64,000 nucleotides of DNA from Tunturibacter psychrotolerans (GCF_040359615.1 NZ_CP132942.1:1178001-1242000), one strand, 5' to 3'; numbered from the stretch's first letter, positions 1-8,754 are shown. Notes: generated by a model from the letters alone, not told the origin. Translations and numbers: made by a program.

Positions 1-2
1 AT

Positions 3-566
3 GGTTTCCCAACTTCGGGTGCGAAGCTTTGTCTTTTGAAAGCGGTAGGGACCTGTTTTCAAATGCCATCGAACAACGGATACTCCGGCGGTTCTGTGAC
101 GTATGAGTTCGGTCTCGACCCTATTGGAGAGAAGGTTCCTGTCACCGGCGGCGGATCAGTGGTTTTGTTTTCGGCGCATTTCTCAGGCGGGGGAAGCGGC
201 ACGTTGGATCGTCTCGCCATTTTGCGATATGGAGCAGATGGGAGGATTGTGAATTTGCTGCCGTACGTCGGAGTGACGAACCAGAGCGACAGAGCTGTTT
301 GGCAGATTGCGACCGTTTCGAATTTTCCGATTCTGGTGACTGCTGACTTCGACTGGGCTGAAGGCGAGACGCATTTTTCCGAACATCGATATGTAGTGAA
401 GGCCTATAAGTTCGATCCTGAAAAGGATAGGTATCTCGAAGCTCTGTCCTACGAAACCTCCAAAAAGTATCCGGGGCTCGATGAGGTTGACCGAATCGAT
501 GTGTTGAATGCAGAACGAGCACAGATACTCAAGCAGATTGAAACGCCTTCTCAAACCATGAGATGA
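3..566 (+). CDS. Hypothetical protein, 5' end outside the window
   Basis: The frame is open right to the window edge, so the real start is probably upstream; the first start-like codon inside is a TTG at 36. About 187 codons are visible. I recognise no family. The visible chain looks soluble, with alternating hydrophobic/polar stretches near its start (VVLFSAHFSGGGSG) and a charged helix at its end (DEVDRIDVLNAERAQILKQ). There is no membrane segment or cysteine cluster. A signal peptide, if any, would lie outside the window. It converges on the VOC gene 60 bases downstream. Confidence 0.6.
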   Translation, partial: GFPTSGAKLCLLKAVGTCFQMPSNNGYSGGSVTYEFGLDPIGEKVPVTGGGSVVLFSAHFSGGGSGTLDRLAILRYGADGRIVNLLPYVGVTNQSDRAVWQIATVSNFPILVTADFDWAEGETHFSEHRYVVKAYKFDPEKDRYLEALSYETSKKYPGLDEVDRIDVLNAERAQILKQIETPSQTMR

Positions 567-625
567 CTTTTTTTCGCGGCCTCCACGGCAAGTATGCGGA
601 AGGCCGCGTTGTGCCGCGGGATACT

Positions 626-967
626 TTATTCGCGCTGCATGATCGCTAGTTCGTTGCCGGCGGGGTCGATGAAGTGGAAGCGGCGACCGCCGGGGAAGCT
701 GAAGATGGGGAGGGTGATCTTGCCGCCGGCTTTCAGGATGCTCTGCTCGGTCTCTTCGAGATTTTGCGATTCGATGACAGGTAGCGGGGCTTTGGTGCGT
801 TCGGCGGGGTCGGCGTTGAAGCCTCCTTCGGTGCCGCTCTCAGAGAACGCGGCATAAGTGGGGCCGTAGGCCTGGAAGGACCAGCCGAAGAGGTTGGCGT
901 AGAAGTCCCGGCTTGCAGCCAGCTCTTGAGCTGGTAGCTCGAGGTAGACGATTTTTAAGTTAGGCAT
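626..967 (-). CDS. VOC-family (glyoxalase/bleomycin-resistance fold) protein
   Basis: A 113-residue single-domain protein. It opens with the usual VOC strand-helix (YLELPAQELAASRDFYANLF) and ends with HFIDPAGNELAIMQ, where the Glu of NELAIMQ sits at the usual metal-ligand position. This is the 27-kDa-stress-protein/YdcJ-like type of VOC domain, whose substrates are mostly unknown. I start at the ATG at 967 (MPNLKIVYLE); a longer open frame up to 1132 adds about 55 residues that do not look like VOC sequence. The protein is presumably cytosolic. A 278-base stretch with no gene separates it from the divergent hydrolase. Confidence 0.85.
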   Translation of the reverse strand: MPNLKIVYLELPAQELAASRDFYANLFGWSFQAYGPTYAAFSESGTEGGFNADPAERTKAPLPVIESQNLEETEQSILKAGGKITLPIFSFPGGRRFHFIDPAGNELAIMQRE

Positions 968-1245
968 GATTGTCCTCAGGGAGATGCGCGTCGCTGACTC
1001 CTCCATCCGCTCCGCCGCGAAGTGGTTAGCGGGGCAGGTAGAGACCGGCGGATCCGGCCTCGCGAGGGACAGATTCAACATAAAACGGGATGGTGGCTTG
1101 GTCAACGAAATCATAGGGATGGACGGCTGCAATAACGGACTCCTTTGCTGGTTTACGGGATGCGATAGAGAACGAGCGATCGAAAGGGGGTTGTGAAAAG
1201 ACGAGAAGCTTGGAACGGAGTGAGAGCAATTTCGTATAGTGACGC

Positions 1246-2352
1246 ATGAGAACTTTGCGGTGGGCGGCGACGCTGATTCTTGTTTTGACGGTGGTGGTTG
1301 CGCGGGCCGGGTTTGGTGCGACGACGTATGAGGTGGGGACGAGTTCGCGGGTTTTTAAACCTGCGCATGCGCGGAACTGGCGAGGGGCGACGACCGAGGC
1401 GCTGATTACGACGATCTGGTATCCGGTGAGTGTGGATGCGGCGGTTCATGAAGAGCCGTCGGCGATTGGGCCGCCGGGGAATCCGTTATTTTTGGCCGGG
1501 AGTGCGGCGGTGGATGCTCCGATTGCGGCAGCGCCTGCAAAGTTTCCGGTGGTGATGCTGTCACATGGGACGGGTGGGTCGGCGCTGCAGTTGGCCTGGC
1601 TGGGTACGGTGCTGGCGCGTCACGGGTATATTGCGGTTGGGGTGAATCATCCTGGGAATAATGCGCTTGAGCCTTATACCGCGGAGGGGTTTGTGTTGTG
1701 GTGGGAGAGGGCGACCGATATCAGCGATGCGCTGGATGCGTTGCTGAGCGATTCGACGTTCGGGCCGCATGTGGACGAGGGCCGGATTGGGGCGGCGGGG
1801 TTCTCGATTGGCGGATATACGGTGCTGGAGCTGGCGGGTGCGCGCACGGATCAGGAGCGGTTTCTGAAGGCTTGCGAGACTGACCCTACGCTGCACAAGT
1901 GTGTGGTGCCCGAGATGAAGAACATGGGTGACCCGGAGCGGATGCTGGCGAAGGTACGAGCGAGCAGCGCTGAGTCGATGGCGCGTGGAGGTGCGAGCTA
2001 TCGGGACCAGCGCGTTCGTGCGGTGTTTGCGATTGCTCCGGCTGTGGGACAGGCGTTCGATGCAGATGGGTTTAGCGAGGTGACGATTCCGGTGTCGATG
2101 GTGGTGGGATCAGCGGACCGGATAGCTCCGGTGGCGACCAATGCGGGAAGATTTCTGGCGTTGATGCCGAATGCGCACCTGACGGTGTTGCCGGGCGGTG
2201 TGGCGCATTACACGTTCTTAGATACTTGTACCGATGCGGGGAAGACGAAGCTTCCGGTGTATTGCGGGGATGCTGCGGGAGTGGATCGCGAGAAGGCGCA
2301 TACGACAGTGTCTGAGATGGCGGTGAAGTTCTTTGACAGGAACTTGCGGTGA
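1246..2352 (+). CDS. Secreted alpha/beta hydrolase (dienelactone-hydrolase/PAF-acetylhydrolase-like)
   Basis: 368 residues with an N-terminal signal peptide (hydrophobic 7-19, likely cleavage after the AGFGA region). The alpha/beta-hydrolase fold shows an oxyanion loop SHGTGG at about 106-111 and a nucleophile elbow GFSIGG with Ser187. Candidate acid and His lie in VVGSADRIAP and GGVAHYTF near the C-terminus. This matches the 'predicted dienelactone hydrolase' group (COG4188), which includes lipases and PET-hydrolase-like secreted esterases; the substrate cannot be told. Export to the periplasm or outside is inferred. It is transcribed alone and converges on the next gene. Confidence 0.85.
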   Translation: MRTLRWAATLILVLTVVVARAGFGATTYEVGTSSRVFKPAHARNWRGATTEALITTIWYPVSVDAAVHEEPSAIGPPGNPLFLAGSAAVDAPIAAAPAKFPVVMLSHGTGGSALQLAWLGTVLARHGYIAVGVNHPGNNALEPYTAEGFVLWWERATDISDALDALLSDSTFGPHVDEGRIGAAGFSIGGYTVLELAGARTDQERFLKACETDPTLHKCVVPEMKNMGDPERMLAKVRASSAESMARGGASYRDQRVRAVFAIAPAVGQAFDADGFSEVTIPVSMVVGSADRIAPVATNAGRFLALMPNAHLTVLPGGVAHYTFLDTCTDAGKTKLPVYCGDAAGVDREKAHTTVSEMAVKFFDRNLR

Positions 2353-2390
2353 AGGGGACTGCGAAGGGGAGATGCTGTCTTTGAACTGCA

Positions 2391-2416
2391 CCGCTCACGG
2401 GCGAATCTGTGAGCGG
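2391..2416. terminator. Hairpin between convergent genes
   Basis: A perfect 8-bp stem (CCGCTCAC / GTGAGCGG) with a 10-base loop lies between the convergent hydrolase and the outer-membrane-like gene. No T-run follows on either strand, so it is a possible Rho-assisted or bidirectional terminator only. Confidence 0.35.
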
Positions 2417-2470
2417 CTTCGGTCGAGATGACGCAGTTGGGGTTGGTAGAAAGTAAAAAGACGATCTGGC

Positions 2471-3397
2471 TTAGTGGGTGTGGAAGACGGCCTTGTTGAT
2501 GTCGGGCCAGAACTCTTTGAGCAGGAAGTTGGCGCCATCAATGAGGTCGCTTGTTAGCCACTTCTGGCCGACTTTGGTCCAGGTGCGGTACTTGGTGGGG
2601 TAGTAGAGCGTGGAGACGCCAGCGGCTGCGCCGGAGCCGATGACTTCGGAGAAGTTGAAGGTGGCGTCTCCGTCGTCCTGGCGAGAGATGAGGACGCGAC
2701 TGAAGGCGTAGACAGCGCGTTTGGGAAAGCCGCCGTGGCCGAGGGTGTAGAAACGGTTGTCTTGTTTGAAGACGATGGGGCCGAGGCCGCCGACCATGAA
2801 GTTTTCGTCGATGGTATCTGCGAGTGTGTGCCAGTAGTAGCGGCCGTAGCCTTTGAGCCCCTGATGAAACTCGGGGTAAGAGTTTCCATTCATGGCGAAG
2901 CCAGCCTGGATGCCGGCGATGAAGAAGGAGGAGTAGTCGAAGGTGTCTTTGCCGGCGATGATGAATTTATCCTTTCCGCTGAGGGGCGGAAGTTTTACGT
3001 CGGCAGAGACGGAGCGAAAGTTGGGCATGATCCCGAGGATGCGCTTCGTCTGCTGGGTACCGTTGGCGCTGACGGCGTCGGGATTGCTCGTTTCTACGGG
3101 CTGCTGCGGAGTGATTTGCGGGTAGAGCAGAGCGCTGGGTGCATCGGGAAGATCGGCAGAGGCGAGGGTGACTGGAGCATCTGCTGGGGTGGGGGCTTTG
3201 GCTGCCGGAGTGTCCGCGTCGTCGGAGACGAGGCTGGAGGATTCGGTGGCGGAGACGGCGAGGGGGTTGGCAGGGAGTGGCTGCTGAGCGTGAAGGCTAC
3301 GAGATGCCCCAAGAAGGCTGATTAAGAGTGCTGCGCCAACCAGCAGGCCGGTTAGCCTGGGTTGACAAAGATTACAGGGCATACTGTTAAGACGCAT
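2471..3397 (-). CDS. Hypothetical exported (probably outer-membrane) protein
   Basis: 308 residues from the ATG at 3397; the frame stays open to 3487 but the extra 30 residues lack signal-peptide character. A signal peptide is clear (hydrophobic GLLVGAALLISLLG, then SRSLHAQQ). An Ala/Pro/Ser-rich linker follows to about residue 110. The second half carries GKDKFIIAGKDTFDYSSFF and ends in a run of aromatic and Gly residues (GRYYWHTLADT, GVSTLYYPTKYRTW). The pattern fits an envelope protein but no catalytic motif is visible. I do not know its function. It lies 116 bases downstream of kbl on the same strand. Confidence 0.7.
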   Translation of the reverse strand: MRLNSMPCNLCQPRLTGLLVGAALLISLLGASRSLHAQQPLPANPLAVSATESSSLVSDDADTPAAKAPTPADAPVTLASADLPDAPSALLYPQITPQQPVETSNPDAVSANGTQQTKRILGIMPNFRSVSADVKLPPLSGKDKFIIAGKDTFDYSSFFIAGIQAGFAMNGNSYPEFHQGLKGYGRYYWHTLADTIDENFMVGGLGPIVFKQDNRFYTLGHGGFPKRAVYAFSRVLISRQDDGDATFNFSEVIGSGAAAGVSTLYYPTKYRTWTKVGQKWLTSDLIDGANFLLKEFWPDINKAVFHTH

Positions 3398-3513
3398 ATT
3401 TATCTGAATAGTCTCGAAAAGATGGAGATTTGGTGAAAATAGGGCCGTTTTGCGGACAGGCGTCTGCTTCGATACTGCACTATCCATTGGGTGAGTGGTG
3501 ATGCGGAGGGAGA

Positions 3514-4734
3514 TTATGACTGTAAGAGCCCTGTTTTCCTAGCGACAGAGCGAAATGTTTCGAGCGCCTGATCGATCTGTTCGCGGGTGTGTTCGCTGGT
3601 CATGATGGTGCGAATGCGGGCTTTGCCTTCGGGGACGGTGGGGAAGGCGATGCCCGTGGCCATGACGCCGGCGTCGAAGAGGGCGCGGGAGAAGTCCATG
3701 GTGCGGCGGCCGTCGCCGATGATGATGGGGGTGATGGGGGTTTCGCTCTTGGGGGTGGTGTTGCCACCTACGTCGAAGCCCGCGTCGGTGAGTTGTTGCT
3801 TGAAGTAGGCGGTGTTGTCCCAGAGGCGCTGGATGCGATCGGGCTCGTTTTCGAGGATGTCGAAGGCTGCGATGCAGGTGGCGGCGACTGAGGGTGGATG
3901 CGAGGTGGAGAACAAGAAGGGGCGCGCGCGGTGGTAGAGGTAGTCGATGAGGTCGCGGCTGCCGCAGACGTAGCCGCCGAGGGCTCCGATAGCTTTGGAG
4001 AGGGTGCCGACCTGTACGTCGACTTTGTCGGTGGCGTGAAAGTGATCGACGGAGCCGCGTCCGTTGCGACCGAGAACGCCTGAAGCGTGGGCGTCGTCGA
4101 CCATCATGATGGCGCCGTACTTTTCGCAGAGGTCTGCGAGCTTGTCGACAGGGCCGATGTCGCCGTCCATGGAGAAGACGCCGTCGGTGATGAGGAGCTT
4201 GCGGCCGGGCTCGTTCTGGACTTCCTGGAGGAGCTGCTCGGCGTGGGCGATGTCTTTGTGGCGGAAGACTTTGATTTTTGCTTTGGAGAGGCGGGCTCCG
4301 TCGATGATGCTGGCGTGATTGAGCTCGTCGGAGAGGATGAAGTCTTCTTTGCCGAGGATGCTTGAGACAGTGCCGGCGTTGGCGGCAAATCCTGACTGGA
4401 AGACGACGCAGGCTTCGACTCCTTTGAAGGCGGCGATCTTTTCTTCGAGCTCCATGTGGATGTGCATGGTGCCGGCGATGGTGCGGACGGCGCCGGAGCC
4501 TACGCCGTATTTCTTTGTGGCGGCGATGGCGGCTTCTTCGAGCTTGGGATGGTTGCAGAGACCGAGGTAGTTGTTGGAGGCGAGGTTGATGACGCGTTTG
4601 CCGTCGTAGGTGCAGACGGGGGCCTGCTGGTCGTCGAGCACGCGCAGCTTGAAGAAGGTACCGCGCTCGCGGAGGTCGTCGAGTTGAGCGGTGAGATGGG
4701 CAAGCTGGGGGCGTTTGGCGGCTGCGGTGGTCAT
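3514..4734 (-). CDS. kbl: Glycine C-acetyltransferase (2-amino-3-ketobutyrate CoA ligase)
   Basis: 406 residues, a full-length PLP-dependent alpha-oxoamine synthase. Family signatures: LASNNYLGLCNHP at 51-63, DELNHASIIDGARLS at 136-150, MVDDAHASGVLG with the PLP-binding Asp/His near 213-216, and the Schiff-base lysine in VGTLSKAIGALGGY (Lys247). The enzyme interconverts 2-amino-3-ketobutyrate plus CoA with glycine plus acetyl-CoA, for threonine breakdown. The close relative BioF is possible, but no bio genes are nearby and the sequence reads like Kbl. The usual partner threonine dehydrogenase (tdh) is not adjacent. No glycine-riboswitch-like leader is visible in the 124 bases to the divergent lipoprotein. 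Confidence 0.9.
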   Translation of the reverse strand: MTTAAAKRPQLAHLTAQLDDLRERGTFFKLRVLDDQQAPVCTYDGKRVINLASNNYLGLCNHPKLEEAAIAATKKYGVGSGAVRTIAGTMHIHMELEEKIAAFKGVEACVVFQSGFAANAGTVSSILGKEDFILSDELNHASIIDGARLSKAKIKVFRHKDIAHAEQLLQEVQNEPGRKLLITDGVFSMDGDIGPVDKLADLCEKYGAIMMVDDAHASGVLGRNGRGSVDHFHATDKVDVQVGTLSKAIGALGGYVCGSRDLIDYLYHRARPFLFSTSHPPSVAATCIAAFDILENEPDRIQRLWDNTAYFKQQLTDAGFDVGGNTTPKSETPITPIIIGDGRRTMDFSRALFDAGVMATGIAFPTVPEGKARIRTIMTSEHTREQIDQALETFRSVARKTGLLQS

Positions 4735-4858
4735 GAATATATCTTAATCCTTTTGTGGCTGGGCGGTCTCTGGAACGGGATCAGCATCCTATGAAATGAG
4801 CCGCTTGCGAAGAGTCGTTCGCGATGGCAAAACCTTTCGATTTCAGGACGAGGACGCG

Positions 4859-5788
4859 ATGAAGAATTTTAGATATGCGAGAAAACTTGCTGGTCCATTG
4901 ATGTTAGCGCTGGTGATGTTGGGCGGCTGCAAGTCGAAGCAGGATGCCGCGGTTGATCAGGCTAAGAAGCAGGCCGCAGCCACGGGACAGGCGCAACAGG
5001 TGGTTTCGACCGATGGGAATGGCAACGTGACTACAACCACAGTGCAGCCACCAGCTCCGGGACAGACGACCCAGGCGGTGACGACGACAACGACACCAGC
5101 AGCTTCAGTAGCTCCTGTGGCGGCGAATACGCCTGCTACTGCGCCTGGAACTGTGCCGCCTGATGCGGGACAGACGGCCACTGGGGAGCCTGTGACGGCG
5201 GGGCAGACGGATGCCTCTGGGCAACCTGTGATGGCGCCCGCTCCGGGGGCAGCGCCGATTGTGCGGCCCGCGGATGTGAGGGTTGCGGCAGGGACGAATC
5301 TGACGATTCGCATCAATCAGCACATCAGCGTGAAGACCAGTCATGCGGGAGATCGATTTACTGGAGAGGTCGTCGAGCCAGTCGTGGGGAAGGGAGATCG
5401 TGTGGTGATTCCGAAGGGTGCTCCGGTGAACGGAGTCGTTGTGACTTCACACCGAAGGGGACACTTCAAAGGATCTTCGATTCTGGAGTTGCGGCTTACC
5501 TATATCACGTTGAATGGGACGCGATATGCCCTGGATACCGCGGATTTGACGCAAACGAAGAAAGGGAAGGGTAAGCGATCCGCTGCGATTATTGGCGGCG
5601 GTGCTGGAGCCGGGATGTTGATTGGCGGCATAGCTACGGGCGGCGTTGGGCTGCTGGTCGGTGGGCTGGTTGGTGGTGGCGGTGGAACATTGCTGAGTGG
5701 GTTGACCGGAAATCGGGATATCGAGATACCTGCTGAGTCGATTGTGCGGTTCAAGCTGGCGGATAATCTGGTGATTCAGCCTTCTTGA
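4859..5788 (+). CDS. Lipoprotein with glycine-zipper C-terminal region
   Basis: 309 residues from ATG 4859; an in-frame ATG at 4796 would put 21 polar residues before the signal peptide. A lipoprotein signal peptide ends in a lipobox (ALVMLGGC). Residues of about 30-155 are a Thr/Ala/Pro/Gln-rich disordered linker. A beta-rich domain follows (LTIRINQHISVKT, GDRFTGEVVEPV, IPKGAPVNGVV), with a glycine-rich hydrophobic stretch (IIGGGAGAGMLIGGIATGG) like glycine-zipper membrane segments, and the chain ends FKLADNLVIQPS. It probably sits at the outer membrane. Function unknown. The gene ends at a strong terminator shared with miaA. Confidence 0.8.
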   Translation: MKNFRYARKLAGPLMLALVMLGGCKSKQDAAVDQAKKQAAATGQAQQVVSTDGNGNVTTTTVQPPAPGQTTQAVTTTTTPAASVAPVAANTPATAPGTVPPDAGQTATGEPVTAGQTDASGQPVMAPAPGAAPIVRPADVRVAAGTNLTIRINQHISVKTSHAGDRFTGEVVEPVVGKGDRVVIPKGAPVNGVVVTSHRRGHFKGSSILELRLTYITLNGTRYALDTADLTQTKKGKGKRSAAIIGGGAGAGMLIGGIATGGVGLLVGGLVGGGGGTLLSGLTGNRDIEIPAESIVRFKLADNLVIQPS

Positions 5789-5806
5789 TTTTGCTGATTG
5801 TTGAAG

Positions 5807-5834
5807 AAAAGCTCATCCTTGCGGGTGGGCTTTT
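5807..5834 (+). terminator. Rho-independent terminator overlapping the miaA stop
   Basis: A 12-bp stem with two G-T pairs (AAAAGCTCATCC / GGGTGGGCTTTT) around a TTGC loop runs into TCTTG. It lies 19 bases after the lipoprotein stop. The miaA stop codon (5813-5815) is inside its left arm, so it probably serves both convergent genes. Confidence 0.7.
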
Positions 5835-6802
5835 TCTTGTTTGTGAAGATGTGCGGAGACCAGCCGGTGGGACTGGTTTGTGACGTCCATATCGCCGCCG
5901 CAGCCGGCTAGCCAGTGGATTTCGGGATCGCGGCGAAACCAGGTGAGTTGGCGCTTGGCGTAGTTGCGATGGCCCTGTTGGGCCTGGGCGATGGCCTGGT
6001 CGCGGGTGAGGTTGTTGCGCAGGACGGCGGCGGCTTCAGCATAGCCGAGCGAGGTGAGGGGTCGGCAGGCTTCGCCATAGCGGGCGATGAGGCGCTCGGT
6101 TTCTTCGATGAGGCCGCGGTCAAACATGGCGGCGGCACGTTGATTGATGCGTTCGTAGAGGAGAGGGCGCGGTGGGTTGAGCCCGAGGCGCAGGATGCTA
6201 TAGCCCGTGAGCGCGTCGCGACCCTGCTGCCATTGGACCGTCATGGGCGTGCGCTTGTTTTGGTGGAGGCTCTGGCTCGTTGCTATGGAGACCTCAATTG
6301 CGCGGACAACCTTGGGAACGTCGTTGGCGTGGATGGCGGCGGCAGCGGCTTTATCGAGGCGTGCGAGGATGCGGTGGAGGTAGGCGGGACCGCGGGTGGA
6401 GGCGATGTTGCGAAGGCGGTCGCGTTGTCCGGGCTTTGGTGGCGGGGCGGGGAAGAGGCCGTCGACTAAGGCGCGGAGGTAGAGGCCAGTACCTCCGGCG
6501 ATGATGGGTAGGTTGCCGCGTTCGGTGATGCCGGCGAGGGCTTCGCGGGCCTGGCGGCTGTAGTCGCCGGCGGTGCAGGGCTCGTCTGGCCATGCGATGT
6601 CGATCATGTGATGAGGGACGAGGACGCGCTCTTCGTGTGAGGGTTTGGCGGTGCCGATTTCCATCTCGCGATAGACGGCGACCGAGTCGCAGCTGACGAT
6701 CTCGCCGTTGGAGTGCTGGGCTAGATGAATGGCGAGGGAGGTTTTGCCGCTGGCGGTCGGGCCGACCAGAACGATGAGTGGGTGCTCGGGGGCCTTCACC
6801 AT
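5813..6802 (-). CDS. miaA: tRNA dimethylallyltransferase
   Basis: 329 residues from ATG 6802. MiaA transfers dimethylallyl to N6 of adenine 37 in tRNAs that read UNN codons. The P-loop GPTASGKT is at 14-21, followed by CDSVAVYREMEIGTAKPS (the DSxQxYR-like substrate site) and GTGLYLRALVDGLFP. The C-terminus carries TVQWQQGRDALTGY and the KRQLTWFRRD motif typical of MiaA. The open frame runs on upstream to 7189, but that extra 129-residue leader is low-complexity and unlike MiaA. The start codon overlaps the end of a small upstream gene (CTATGGTGA), which suggests coupled translation. Confidence 0.93.
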   Translation of the reverse strand: MVKAPEHPLIVLVGPTASGKTSLAIHLAQHSNGEIVSCDSVAVYREMEIGTAKPSHEERVLVPHHMIDIAWPDEPCTAGDYSRQAREALAGITERGNLPIIAGGTGLYLRALVDGLFPAPPPKPGQRDRLRNIASTRGPAYLHRILARLDKAAAAAIHANDVPKVVRAIEVSIATSQSLHQNKRTPMTVQWQQGRDALTGYSILRLGLNPPRPLLYERINQRAAAMFDRGLIEETERLIARYGEACRPLTSLGYAEAAAVLRNNLTRDQAIAQAQQGHRNYAKRQLTWFRRDPEIHWLAGCGGDMDVTNQSHRLVSAHLHKQEKAHPQG

Positions 6803-7047
6803 AGACGCCACCAGCCTTGATGGAAGATGGCGTGTGTGTCGGCTCGGAGGAGAGTAAAGAGGAAGACGGCCAACGCAAGCAGGAGAAGGCCGCGAATCTG
6901 TCGGCGGCGTTCGGTCCCGAGGGGCTTCGATGGGGTTTGATGTGCGATGGTGGTAGCCGGTGTGTTGCCTCTGATGCCTTTCCTTGATGATAGATGACGG
7001 GGCCTGGTCGAAGCATGACCGTCCGTGAGCGGGTGAAAGTTGCCCAA
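6796..7047 (-). CDS. Small single-span membrane protein coupled to miaA
   Basis: An 83-residue frame (TTG at 7047 is the only plausible start; there is no ATG, GTG or TTG further in). A polar N-terminus is followed by RRRQIRGLLLLALAVFLF, a positive-inside transmembrane helix, and a short tail ending GWWRLW. Its stop codon lies four bases inside miaA, so the two genes overlap. That overlap and the very regular membrane anchor argue for a real gene, although the N-terminal half may be wrong. I know no function. Confidence 0.5.
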   Translation of the reverse strand: MGNFHPLTDGHASTRPRHLSSRKGIRGNTPATTIAHQTPSKPLGTERRRQIRGLLLLALAVFLFTLLRADTHAIFHQGWWRLW

Positions 7048-7074
7048 AGACCGGTTGAGTGTGATCCTTAAGGT

Positions 7075-7536
7075 ATGAAGTGTGAGATATTGTTGTGCGC
7101 GGTTTTGGGATCGGTGTTGGTTTGCGGTGTGTTTGCTGGGGCGCAGGAGAAGGGGATGTGGAGAGCGGAGAGTTCAACTGCCCAGTCAATTACGGGTGAT
7201 ATAGCGATCTCTGGCGAAAAAATATCGATCAACTTCACCGGTTTTGTGATTGCGCAGATACGTCGTCTCGAACCTGGCGAGGTGAGCGCGGTGTTTGATA
7301 CAGACAGCGCAGCCGGCGGGAGCGGTAATCTCTACCGGCTTAATATTCCGTCATCGAAAAAGTTCATGCATCACAACACTCTCTGTGGCACTGAGGATAC
7401 GCAGTGGATGGCCACTTACGTTGCGGGACGCAGCCTGAAGGTGGCGTTTTTCTCAGGGCCAAACGTGCCGGAGTTCACGTTGAATGCGATCGCGAACTCG
7501 GCAGATTTGTGCGGCACGTTTTCTTACGTTCGTTGA
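7075..7536 (+). CDS. Hypothetical secreted protein
   Basis: 153 residues. A signal peptide is clear (LLCAVLGSVLVCGVFAGAQ). The mature chain of about 130 residues is beta-rich, with two spaced cysteines (LCGTEDTQW and ADLCGTF) that could form a disulphide. I recognise no family. The ATG at 7075 follows AAGGT. It converges on the flavoprotein gene with 8 bases between the stops. Confidence 0.65.
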   Translation: MKCEILLCAVLGSVLVCGVFAGAQEKGMWRAESSTAQSITGDIAISGEKISINFTGFVIAQIRRLEPGEVSAVFDTDSAAGGSGNLYRLNIPSSKKFMHHNTLCGTEDTQWMATYVAGRSLKVAFFSGPNVPEFTLNAIANSADLCGTFSYVR

Positions 7537-7544
7537 ATCGTGAG

Positions 7545-8711
7545 CTATGAGCTGAGGCGTTGTACTCCGCTGTGTTCTTCCATGACTTGAAGAGTGTGGG
7601 CCAAACCATCTTCCGAGAAGGTGTCCTGGATTGCATCCGACGCAGCCTCTGCTGCGGGTTCTGCGCGGGTCCACATCGCGACCTCGGCTCTTTGAATAGC
7701 TGTCTTCCAGTCGCTCTCTTCTATGAGCGCGAGGGCCAGATCTGTTGCGTCGCGCATGGCTAGATTTGCTCCGTCGCCACCGAAGGGAGACATCAGGTGA
7801 GCGGCGTCGCCGATGAGGGTTACGCCGCTTTGATGTGGCCACCGGTGGCCGACGGGCAGGGCGTAGATGGGTCGCGGTGCGATTTTCTCGCCGTTGGCGC
7901 TCGATTTGTGGATGAGTTGCAGCAACTCCTTGGACCAATCGGCGAAGTGGGCGGCGAGGCTGGCTTTCGCAGCTTCGTTTGACGACCAATCGAGCCCGCT
8001 TGTCTGCACCCAGTCTTCGGGGACGCGCATCGCGGTGTAGATGCCGAGGTGCGCGTTGGCGTCTCGATGACCCATCAGCGTTTTAGAGTCGCCAAGGGCA
8101 AACATCAAGCCGCGTCCGACGAGTTGGGCTAACTCTGTATAACGCTTGTCGGCATCGTCAATGCCCAGCTCAACGAACATGACACCGCTGTAGATGGGCC
8201 GGGCCGGCGATACCAAAGGACGTATGCGAGACCATGCGCCATCGGCGCCGACGACGAGGTCGAAGGATTTGCGGTTTCCGTTCCCGAATACGAGTTCGAA
8301 CGTTCCGTCGTCGTTTTGTGTCGCGGAGCTGAGCTCGTGGTTCCATTGGACGACACTTTGTGGAAGCGAATCGAGCAGCATCTGGCGAAGGTGTCCGCGG
8401 TCTACCTCGGGTCGATCCTTGGCTGAAGTGTCGACATCGAGAAACCGCAGCTTGCCGTGCTTGTCGTAGATTCGCCCCTCCTGATCTTCATAGCGGGCGA
8501 TGCGTTTGAACTCGGTCGTGAGGCCGGCGGTTTGGATTGCGAACTGGCCAGTGTCGGCATGCATATCGAGTGAGCCGCCCTGGGACCGGGCGGCGGAGAA
8601 GGCCTCGCGCTCGAATACGGTTGCAGGGATGCCGTGAAGATGCAGAATGCGAGCGAGGGTTAGACCGCCGGGGCCTGCTCCTACGATGGCGATCTGGACA
8701 TTTTTATTCAT
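7545..8711 (-). CDS. FAD-dependent monooxygenase of the Tet(X)/PHBH family
   Basis: 388 residues, a group A flavoprotein monooxygenase. The N-terminal dinucleotide fold has GAGPGG at 11-16 and Glu35 (FERE) for the ribose. The DG motif VVGADGAWSRIRP lies at 153-165 and the GD motif LIGDAAHLMSPFGGDGANLA at 299-318. Length and the segment RSQGGSLDMHADTGQ resemble Tet(X)-type enzymes that hydroxylate tetracyclines, but relatives act on other aromatics, so the substrate is unproven. The ATG has a good ribosome site (GGAG, 7 bases away). It is divergent from a MarR gene across a palindromic operator, so it is probably repressed by that regulator. Confidence 0.88.
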   Translation of the reverse strand: MNKNVQIAIVGAGPGGLTLARILHLHGIPATVFEREAFSAARSQGGSLDMHADTGQFAIQTAGLTTEFKRIARYEDQEGRIYDKHGKLRFLDVDTSAKDRPEVDRGHLRQMLLDSLPQSVVQWNHELSSATQNDDGTFELVFGNGNRKSFDLVVGADGAWSRIRPLVSPARPIYSGVMFVELGIDDADKRYTELAQLVGRGLMFALGDSKTLMGHRDANAHLGIYTAMRVPEDWVQTSGLDWSSNEAAKASLAAHFADWSKELLQLIHKSSANGEKIAPRPIYALPVGHRWPHQSGVTLIGDAAHLMSPFGGDGANLAMRDATDLALALIEESDWKTAIQRAEVAMWTRAEPAAEAASDAIQDTFSEDGLAHTLQVMEEHSGVQRLSS

Positions 8712-8728
8712 TGTTACTCCATAAGATT

Positions 8729-8754
8729 TAATTGCATAGGTACCTATGTAATTA
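8729..8754. promoter_or_regulatory. Probable MarR operator between flavoprotein and regulator genes
   Basis: CATAGGTACCTATG (8735-8748) is a perfect 14-bp palindrome. It extends to 26 bp with one mismatched pair (TAATTG at the left end, TAATTA at the right). A second partial copy, CATAGGATACTAT, follows at 8756-8768. The site fills the intergenic space between the divergent genes, where a MarR dimer would block both promoters. Confidence 0.7.

Noticed and set aside
575..608. Hairpin CGCGGCCT/AGGCCGCG next to a T-run
   Set aside because: The T-run precedes the stem on the + strand (A-run after it on the minus strand), so it is not a standard terminator on either strand, though it lies between convergent genes.
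4735..4858. Glycine riboswitch upstream of kbl
   Set aside because: Only 124 bases are available and no tandem aptamer-like structure was seen.
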